5,595 nt of DNA from Bacteroidota bacterium (GTDB lineage Bacteria > Bacteroidota > Bacteroidia > Chitinophagales > Chitinophagaceae): NCBI GenBank assembly GCA_023386855.1, contig JAEWIW010000065.1:1-5595 (forward strand). The letters run 5' to 3'. The position numbers and the translations under genes are program-made. The stretch's first letter is position 1. Every line of letters starts with the position of its first letter. Under the pieces are notes generated by a model that was given only the letters and a program-made list of their open reading frames with translations, made no database searches and had not been told where the DNA came from. Positions 1 to 5,022 of this stretch are shown piece by piece.

Positions 1-688
1 GCTTTCTTTTCCCCAGGTTCCCAATCTTAAAAGGAATATCATCCCTCGGGCAGGTTTTCTGCCGGTGCGCCTTCCAATGTTTTTTTAATTCAAATTTCTT
101 TTTCCATTCCAGGAACTCGAAACTATATATTCTGGCCTGTTCAATCAGTTGACGAAGTTTAGCTGGAGGAAGAGCTCCAACAGTACTTAGCGGATGAATC
201 CTTAACCGGAACAACACTTCGTTCTTAATGATATTACCCACACCTGAAAAGATATCCTGGTCGAGAAGGGCATCACATGCATATGTATCGGGATGCTGAC
301 CCAGTTTTTTCCTTGCTGCTTTAGGATCCCACTCATCGCTCATTACATCTGCAGTCCAATCATAGTTTTCACCAGGATCGCCTTCTTCCAGCCTTATGGC
401 CGCTGCATAAAAATTCAGCTCCCCGCTTCGAAACTTCAGGTGTAAACGGGGCTTGCTTTCTTTTGTTTCATTAATCCGGTAAGTGCCAAAAAGCAGGAAA
501 TGAATGCGGATATAAAACCCTTTGAAGCAGATCAGGAAATGCTTGCCCCAGGTTTTGAAATCAATTACTTTATGATGTAATAACCTGTCAAGATCAATCT
601 TACTGTTACCACTTACTTCAAGGATCTTCTTTCCTTTAAACGATTGTACTTCTTCCTTTAAAATAACAAGGGACGGTCCTTCAGGCAT
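1..688 (-). CDS. Fpg/Nei-family DNA glycosylase / AP lyase (C-terminus cut by window edge)
   Basis: Base-excision repair enzyme that removes oxidised bases and nicks the abasic site by beta/delta elimination, acting on DNA in the cytoplasm. The protein begins MPEGPS. In this family Pro2 (the N-terminus after Met removal) is the Schiff-base nucleophile and Glu3 is catalytic, so the ATG at 688 is fixed by chemistry. Lys49 in TWGKHF matches the conserved Nei lysine. The H2TH region is at about 140-170, with GVGNIIKNEVLF at 149-160 carrying the conserved Asn152. The first zinc-finger cysteine is Cys213 in KTCPRDD, but the position of the second (C-x2-C) is Asp216. Translation is open through codon 229 at the left edge; the family is usually about 240-280 aa, so only the end of the finger is missing. 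An A-rich stretch (AACAAAAAACAA) precedes the start. It lies 85 bases downstream of the lipoprotein on the same strand. Family is certain; the Nei versus Fpg substrate preference is not. Confidence 0.93.
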   Translation of the reverse strand, partial: MPEGPSLVILKEEVQSFKGKKILEVSGNSKIDLDRLLHHKVIDFKTWGKHFLICFKGFYIRIHFLLFGTYRINETKESKPRLHLKFRSGELNFYAAAIRLEEGDPGENYDWTADVMSDEWDPKAARKKLGQHPDTYACDALLDQDIFSGVGNIIKNEVLFRLRIHPLSTVGALPPAKLRQLIEQARIYSFEFLEWKKKFELKKHWKAHRQKTCPRDDIPFKIGNLGKRK

Positions 689-773
689 TTGTTTTTTGTT
701 GTGAACATCAAAACCAATGCCCGGGCCATCCCTTGCCGATCATTCATTATCCTAACAGAAGCTAATGCGAAAA

Positions 774-1670
774 CTAATTCTTTGGATTGTTCTTCGATGG
801 AGCACATGTCCAGTTGATCTGGTGACGCTCATAGGAATCATCATTTGGACTGGAAGCCACTTCATAACTCACCAGGTTTCCTGCACCATCCAGCACATGG
901 TTTTTATAGTACACATCATGTGCTTCATATCCTTCTTCCCAAACCACTTTTGTATGGGTTCTCAGGTTTACAGGCTTCAATCCTGGCAGCCATCCAAGGT
1001 ATTCGGCAAGCGTAAAAGTATTTTTGCTGAAGCCTCTTGGCTCATCAAAATATAACTGGCCATTTGCTTTTGCTGAATTCTGGTATTGATATTCAACATA
1101 ACCCATATCGGTTCCATTGAAAGGTTGTTCCTGGATGCGGGTAATATTGCCATTTCTATCATACCTGAAATTGCTGACCAGCTCACTTCCCATGAAGTCG
1201 ATCTTCATCACAGACAGCTTTCCATCGCGGTATTCAAATTTGGTAGGTAGATAATTTTCATTGGGTGCATTTCCCGGCACGATGGATTTCAGTAAACCTT
1301 TCTTGTCAAAGTTTGCAATCAAAATGGTATCAGAAGGTGCAGAGGAAGAAGTGAACGCTACGCGGTTATTCTGCCAGTGCAGGTCCATTTCAAGATATTC
1401 CTGGACTGTTATGGAATACACCCCCGCCTTAATATGATTCACCCTGCTGCTTGCAGGATCAACGGTTTTTTGAAAGGTCAGGTAATTCGCTGAAGGATCT
1501 GAAAGGTTTGTAGTGTTATAAGCAATAGCCTCACATTCTTTAGCAGTATGCTTTAACGATTTAGCCAGTACATCATCTTCGGGTTCATTTAATTGGCCAA
1601 CTTTTGAGCAGGAGGAAAAAACCAGCACGGCACCTGCCAGTGCAAGGGTGGAAAAACTGATCTTGTTCAT
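774..1670 (-). CDS. Lipoprotein of unknown function with YD-like repeats
   Basis: Predicted lipid-anchored envelope protein, 298 aa. The N-terminus has a short positive start (MNK), a hydrophobic stretch (residues 6-18) and a lipobox VFSSC. Cleavage would leave Cys21 as the acylated residue, followed by Ser-Lys-Val. There is no run of acidic residues directly after the Cys of the kind that drives surface export in Bacteroidota, though an acidic NEPEDD follows at 28-33. The mature part is rich in short beta-like units: FEYRDGKL (145-152), FRYDRNGNITRI (168-179), VEYQYQ (192-197) and LDGAGNLVSYE (260-270). They resemble YD/RHS repeats and the beta-sheet repeats of uncharacterised Bacteroidota lipoproteins. 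Cys46 and Cys289 are the only other cysteines and could pair. No enzymatic motif is recognised, so no function is assigned. The start is supported by the signal peptide; no Shine-Dalgarno sequence is visible. Confidence 0.88.
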   Translation of the reverse strand: MNKISFSTLALAGAVLVFSSCSKVGQLNEPEDDVLAKSLKHTAKECEAIAYNTTNLSDPSANYLTFQKTVDPASSRVNHIKAGVYSITVQEYLEMDLHWQNNRVAFTSSSAPSDTILIANFDKKGLLKSIVPGNAPNENYLPTKFEYRDGKLSVMKIDFMGSELVSNFRYDRNGNITRIQEQPFNGTDMGYVEYQYQNSAKANGQLYFDEPRGFSKNTFTLAEYLGWLPGLKPVNLRTHTKVVWEEGYEAHDVYYKNHVLDGAGNLVSYEVASSPNDDSYERHQINWTCAPSKNNPKN

Positions 1671-1940
1671 AAAAATGGTTTAGAGGTAAGACAATTAGTT
1701 TTCATTACTTACCGGTGAAAAAAATAGTAAACAGCTACAGCTTTAAACCGGAAATTGTATACTTCTAACAGCCATATTGCAAAGGGTATGCCTTTGGAAA
1801 ATTGGGGAATTTCTACAGATCAGTGGCCTTTAAAATGTTATGAGCGAGTTCCTTTTTGTTGAATATATTCCAAATAAAAGATACGCATGAAAATCACTAC
1901 CTGCAATGATTTCATGCGTATTCCTTAATGATTTTTTATC
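1671..1940. other. Intergenic region between hydrolase stop and lipoprotein start
   Basis: About 270 bases without a convincing gene on either strand. It holds the hydrolase terminator (1881-1921) and, toward 1671, the presumed leader and promoter of the lipoprotein gene. A near-match to the Bacteroidota -7 box (TACCCTTTG on the minus strand, 1788-1780, one base too long between TA and TTTG) lies about 110 bases upstream of the lipoprotein ATG, without a clear -33 element. An imperfect palindrome around AGCT-GT-AGCT lies at 1727-1748. Neither is strong enough to call as a site. Confidence 0.6.
1872..1921 (-). terminator. Intrinsic terminator downstream of the GH1-like hydrolase
   Basis: An inverted repeat with arms at 1907-1921 (TGATTTCATGCGTAT) and 1881-1896 (ATACGCATGAAAATCA), paired over about 15 bp with one unpaired A and a 10-base loop (1897-1906). 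Reading the minus strand, the hairpin starts 19 bases after the hydrolase TAA and is followed by CTTTTATTT (1880-1872). This is the usual stem-plus-U-tract layout, pointing left, and it separates the hydrolase transcript from the lipoprotein gene. Confidence 0.85.
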
Positions 1941-3149
1941 TTAAAAATTTAATCCGAAAGATTCCTCAGCGATCACATCTTTCCATTGTTCAATTACTTT
2001 TTTATAAGCTTTTCCCACAGGCATGATCTGCCTGTTTAAATCAAAGAGTCCCAGTTCATTAATTCTTCCTGCATCCTCCCTTAAGGCAGAATCCCAATCC
2101 ACCTGATGCAGCAAACTATACCATGTGAATCCAAGTATGGGCACGCCATCTTTTTTGAGTCTTTGCACATTCGCCCATTCCTTATAAAACCATTGTACAC
2201 AATTGGGCATCACGATATTGGTTTCAGTATGCATGATGGGCAGGCGATACCTCGAATAATATTGATGGGTGATCACGTAATAACCAAACACTTCACCCGA
2301 TGCCGATGTGCTTCCATCCGGGTGCACAAGGTGTTCGTTAGTGAAATAATAATCATTACCCATGATACAGCGCGCTTTCACCTGGTTGTCTTCAAACCAG
2401 TGATATTCTTCCCTTGTCATACCGTTATCCAGCAGGTATTCATACATGGTCACCGTTAATGGGTAACCATAGGTAAGGTCGAGCGAAAGAAATCTTTTTT
2501 CATTGTAGAATTCCGCCATCTTCTGCGCCTCGGGCTTTACCGGGTGAAAGTATTCGGAAGATTCACTCTGGATAAAGATAGCATTGGGCTGCACTTTCAG
2601 GATCTCGTGCATAGCCAGAACATTGGCCTTGCACAGGTGTTTCAGTGCAGTAACAAATGATCTGTCGGAACTGAGCCTTTCATTCCACCATCCATACTGC
2701 GCGGAGAAAGTGGCGGCAATAAAGATTTCATTAATGGGGGTATAATAAATAATATCCGGGAAGCGCCTTGCAAAAGCGCCGGCATATTCAGCGAAATATT
2801 CAGGAAATTCAGGGTTTTGAAAATTGCCCAACCAGTCGGGTACGCCGAAATGACAAAGATCAACGATCGGGATAATGCGCAATTCCCTCATTTTATTGAA
2901 GGTCTTATCGGTGAATTCCCAATCGTATTTACCTGGTCCTAAATGAGTTTTATAATAAGGTGGTCCATAACGTAGGTGATCAATACCAATGGAAGTAACC
3001 AGTTCCAGGTCGCGCTCCCAGTTTTCATAGTGCCCGGTTTTTTCCATTTCATCAACCCTCTTGGTAGTTCCGTCGGGCAACTGTATGGTAGGATAGCTAT
3101 TCTCGATTCCCGTTGTGAACATGAAGTGGTGTGTAAACATCAGCAGCAT
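1941..3149 (-). CDS. GH1-like (clan GH-A) glycoside hydrolase, beta-glucosidase-related
   Basis: Retaining TIM-barrel glycosidase related to family 1; substrate unknown. Numbered from the ATG at 3149 (402 aa): GIENSYPTI lies near the N-terminus; RYGPPYYKT and YDWEF form the early barrel; DLCHFGVPDW matches the GH1 HwDlP segment. The acid/base glutamate is Glu141 in YTPINEIF (GH1 TxNEP). The nucleophile is Glu309 in MHTETN (GH1 ITENG). FTWYSLLHQVDWDSAL near the C-terminus matches the sugar-contacting YxWSLLDNxEW loop. No signal peptide, so probably cytoplasmic. An open frame extends up to a TTG at 3218, but that extension would translate through a terminator hairpin (3185-3163) and is rejected. 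ATGs at 3149, 3140 and 3122 are all possible; none has a Shine-Dalgarno. I chose 3149 for the A-rich bases before it. The gene ends just before its own terminator. Fold and catalytic pair are well supported; specificity is not. Confidence 0.9.
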   Translation of the reverse strand: MLLMFTHHFMFTTGIENSYPTIQLPDGTTKRVDEMEKTGHYENWERDLELVTSIGIDHLRYGPPYYKTHLGPGKYDWEFTDKTFNKMRELRIIPIVDLCHFGVPDWLGNFQNPEFPEYFAEYAGAFARRFPDIIYYTPINEIFIAATFSAQYGWWNERLSSDRSFVTALKHLCKANVLAMHEILKVQPNAIFIQSESSEYFHPVKPEAQKMAEFYNEKRFLSLDLTYGYPLTVTMYEYLLDNGMTREEYHWFEDNQVKARCIMGNDYYFTNEHLVHPDGSTSASGEVFGYYVITHQYYSRYRLPIMHTETNIVMPNCVQWFYKEWANVQRLKKDGVPILGFTWYSLLHQVDWDSALREDAGRINELGLFDLNRQIMPVGKAYKKVIEQWKDVIAEESFGLNF

Positions 3150-3155
3150 TTTGTA

Positions 3156-3185
3156 AGAAAAAACAGGGAGAATGCATCTCCCTGT
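3156..3185 (-). terminator. Intrinsic terminator or attenuator just upstream of the hydrolase
   Basis: Perfect 9-bp inverted repeat: TCTCCCTGT (3177-3185) against ACAGGGAGA (3163-3171) around a 5-base loop (3172-3176). On the minus strand the second arm runs into six consecutive Ts (3163-3158), then CTT. It has the form of a strong intrinsic terminator reading left. It lies about 105 bases after the stop of the small membrane-protein gene, whose transcript it could end. Only 8 bases separate it from the likely hydrolase ATG, which leaves no room for an independent promoter between them, so a regulatory (attenuator) role is equally possible. Confidence 0.8.
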
Positions 3186-3186
3186 G

Positions 3187-3291
3187 TGTAATCGAATCCA
3201 CAAGTATATGGTGTGCAATGGTGCGTTGAGGCTTGATAGCGCTAAAGCCCATGCGCATCACTGTATTTCATGACCAGGCCCTTGGCCAGGA
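3187..3291 (-). promoter_or_regulatory. Candidate structured leader / intergenic RNA region
   Basis: The 105 bases between the small membrane-protein stop and the terminator hairpin contain no clear gene but hold several short palindromes. GGCTT...AAGCC (3230-3249) encloses the perfect palindrome TAGCGCTA (3237-3244); ATGCGCAT lies at 3251-3258; and a GGCC-AAG-GGCC element lies near 3277-3287. On the minus strand a -7-like box TATACTTG (3208-3201) matches TAnnTTTG at seven of eight positions, and a nine-codon reading frame MKYSDAHGL runs 3271-3242. No known riboswitch or tRNA pattern is recognised. It could be a 3' untranslated region, a 5' leader for the hydrolase, or both. Confidence 0.3.
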
Positions 3292-3483
3292 TCAGGTCGC
3301 CTTATCTCTTGTGGTACGGATCAGGCTGATGCCGGCAAAGAAAAAAATTGCCCCGAGAACGCCATAAATAACGATCTCTTTAATATCCTTTGTACCACCG
3401 GCATTCATGAAGTTCATTGCTGCAAGGATCAATCCTACGATTCCAAGCACGGATAATATTATCCCCATCACTCTTTTTTCCAT
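3292..3483 (-). CDS. Small two-helix inner-membrane protein, unknown function
   Basis: A 63-aa protein starting MEKRVMG, with two hydrophobic helices: about residues 6-23 (GIILSVLGIVGLILAAM region) and about 38-54 (IVIYGVLGAIFFFAGISL region). Between them is a polar loop containing NAGGTKDIKE, and the tail RTTRDKAT is basic. The layout (positive N-terminus, two helices, positive C-terminus) suggests both ends face the cytoplasm. It resembles small uncharacterised membrane proteins common in Bacteroidota; no catalytic residues are seen. The frame is open up to a TTG at 3531, but the ATG at 3483 is preferred: it starts directly before the positive MEKR and avoids a poorly hydrophobic 16-residue extension overlapping the divergent gene's promoter region. 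It is transcribed divergently from the kinase-RapZ gene. Confidence 0.75.
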   Translation of the reverse strand: MEKRVMGIILSVLGIVGLILAAMNFMNAGGTKDIKEIVIYGVLGAIFFFAGISLIRTTRDKAT

Positions 3484-3544
3484 GGTGATTGTTTTGGTGA
3501 GAAAGTGCAATTCATATTCCAGCCATTCCAATGGCCAGTTATTG

Positions 3545-3552
3545 TATTTTTG
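3545..3552 (+). promoter_or_regulatory. Bacteroidota-type -7 promoter box (TAnnTTTG)
   Basis: TATTTTTG is an exact match to the Bacteroidota -7 consensus TAnnTTTG and is followed by C, as is common. No convincing TTG -33 element is found at the usual distance upstream. If used, transcription would start near 3557-3560, practically on the ATGs at 3558 and 3564. That would make the mRNA nearly leaderless and rule out the more upstream ATG at 3531. The exact match supports it; the missing -33 weakens it. Confidence 0.45.
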
Positions 3553-3557
3553 CCGCT

Positions 3558-5009
3558 ATGCAAATGATCCTGGATGCCATTCGTGAACTGTTCTCGCAAT
3601 ACAGTAATGCTGATGAGCTTACCATCGAAAAACTGCCGCAAAGCGGGAGCGACCGCACTTATTTCCGCATTTATTCCGGCAATCAGCATTTCATTGCCAC
3701 TTATGGGAAGAATATTCGCGAGAATGACACTTTTATTTATTTCAGCAGTCATTTCCGCAAAGCCGGATCCCCAGTTCCCGAGATCCTGGCAGTAAGTGAT
3801 GATCATGACTGTTACCTGCAGGAAGACCTGGGTACCAGTTCTTTGCTCGACCTGCTGGTGCAGAAAGGGTATAATGATGAAATGTACGGGCTCTTCAGGC
3901 AAAGTCTGAAAAAGCTGGCCCATATGCAGATCAGGGGAGATGAGGATCTTGATTATGAACAGTGTATTACAAGTCGTGAGTTTGGCAAACAGGCCATCAT
4001 GAGCGACCTGCTTTATTTCAAGTATTATTTCCTGGATACGCTGCAGATCCCTTATGATAAGGAAGTGCTGCTGGATGATTTTGATGCGCTATCCACCTAC
4101 CTTTCAAGGGTTGATCACAAATATTTCATGTTCCGCGATTTCCAGAGCCGTAATATCATGGTAAAGGATGGGATGGTGCATTTTATTGACTACCAGGGAG
4201 GAATGAAAGGGGCTTTGCAATATGACGTGGCTTCACTGCTCTGGCAGGCCAAGGCCGAGTTGCCCGATGAATGGAAAACTAATTTACTTGGCCATTACCT
4301 CGATGATGTGGAAGTGCTGTTGGATGAAAAGGTTGATCGAACAAGGTTTACCAGCCAGTACAATGGGTATGTTTTGATCCGTATGCTCCAGGTACTGGGT
4401 GCTTATGGTTTCAGGGGATTATTTGAAAGGAAGGCGCATTTTCTTTCCTCCATACCATTAGGACTGAAAAACCTTAAATGGTTTGTTCAGCATAAACATA
4501 TTGGTATCGCGCTGCCTGAATTCGAGCGCATACTTTCTATCGTTGTATCTGATGAGATACTGCAAAAATTTGAAACCATTAAGGCCGATGAATCAACACC
4601 ATTGGTGGTGCAGATCAACAGCTTTTCATACAAGAAAGGATTGCCAGTGGATGAATCAGGAAATGGGGGAGGGTTCGTGTTTGACTGCCGGGGCCTGCTC
4701 AACCCGGGAAGGTTTACGGAATATAAAACAGTAACGGGAAGGGATAAATCGGTCATTGATTTTCTTGAGCAACGCACCAGGATAAATGAATTCCTGAATA
4801 ATGTGTTCAACATCGTGGACATCTCGGTTGAAGACTATATCCGGCGCGGCTTCCAGAACCTCCAGGTTAGCTTCGGCTGCACGGGAGGACAGCATCGCAG
4901 TGTATATGCCGCTGATGCGCTGGCCAGGCATCTAAAAAATAAATTCAGGGTGAAGATCCAGCTTAATCATATTGAGCAGGAATCAAAAAACTGGATCAAT
5001 AAAATTTAA
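3558..5009 (+). CDS. Aminoglycoside-phosphotransferase/AmgK-like kinase fused to a RapZ C-terminal domain
   Basis: Two-domain cytoplasmic protein, 483 aa from the ATG at 3558. Residues about 1-320 form an APH/choline-kinase-like domain. QSGSDRTYFRI (28-38) is the nucleotide-binding strand-loop; FRDFQSRN (192-199) carries the catalytic Asp194 and metal-binding Asn199, with Phe where many relatives have His; FIDYQGG carries the second metal Asp211. This resembles AmgK-type sugar kinases of cell-wall recycling. Residues about 348-475 match the RapZ C-terminal domain: INSFSYKKGLP (353-363), VFDCRGLLNPGR (374-385), TGRDKSV (393-399) and the signature GCTGGQHRS (440-448). The Walker-type NTPase domain of true RapZ is absent. 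Alternative starts are 3531 and 3564; the -7 box at 3545-3552 argues against 3531. LpxL-like gene follows 13 bases downstream. Domain calls are firm; a substrate (amino sugar) is inferred only. Confidence 0.92.
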   Translation: MQMILDAIRELFSQYSNADELTIEKLPQSGSDRTYFRIYSGNQHFIATYGKNIRENDTFIYFSSHFRKAGSPVPEILAVSDDHDCYLQEDLGTSSLLDLLVQKGYNDEMYGLFRQSLKKLAHMQIRGDEDLDYEQCITSREFGKQAIMSDLLYFKYYFLDTLQIPYDKEVLLDDFDALSTYLSRVDHKYFMFRDFQSRNIMVKDGMVHFIDYQGGMKGALQYDVASLLWQAKAELPDEWKTNLLGHYLDDVEVLLDEKVDRTRFTSQYNGYVLIRMLQVLGAYGFRGLFERKAHFLSSIPLGLKNLKWFVQHKHIGIALPEFERILSIVVSDEILQKFETIKADESTPLVVQINSFSYKKGLPVDESGNGGGFVFDCRGLLNPGRFTEYKTVTGRDKSVIDFLEQRTRINEFLNNVFNIVDISVEDYIRRGFQNLQVSFGCTGGQHRSVYAADALARHLKNKFRVKIQLNHIEQESKNWINKI

Positions 5010-5022
5010 AACTCCGCTGCTA

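Noticed and set aside
717..729. Near-palindrome ATGCCCGGGCCAT upstream of the glycosylase
   Set aside because: Short, GC-rich, with one unpaired base and no T-tract; not enough for an operator or terminator call.
1727..1748. Imperfect palindrome around AGCT-GT-AGCT upstream of the lipoprotein
   Set aside because: Only 7 of 10 arm positions pair, and no known regulator site is recognised.
3150..3218. N-terminal extension of the hydrolase to a TTG at 3218
   Set aside because: The 23 extra codons run through a perfect terminator hairpin and T-tract and do not resemble the GH1 N-terminus.
3220..3291. Possible tRNA in the gap after the small membrane-protein gene
   Set aside because: No T-loop GTTCRA-type sequence and no cloverleaf-compatible acceptor stem could be found.
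3484..3531. N-terminal extension of the small membrane protein to a TTG at 3531
   Set aside because: It adds a poorly hydrophobic segment before the natural MEKR start and overlaps the divergent gene's upstream ORF start.
3468..3923. Minus-strand 151-aa open frame overlapping the kinase-RapZ gene
   Set aside because: It is antisense to a gene with clear domain motifs and shows no recognisable domain itself; treated as a shadow frame. The other antisense or alternative-frame ORFs inside the hydrolase, lipoprotein and kinase genes were rejected for the same reason.
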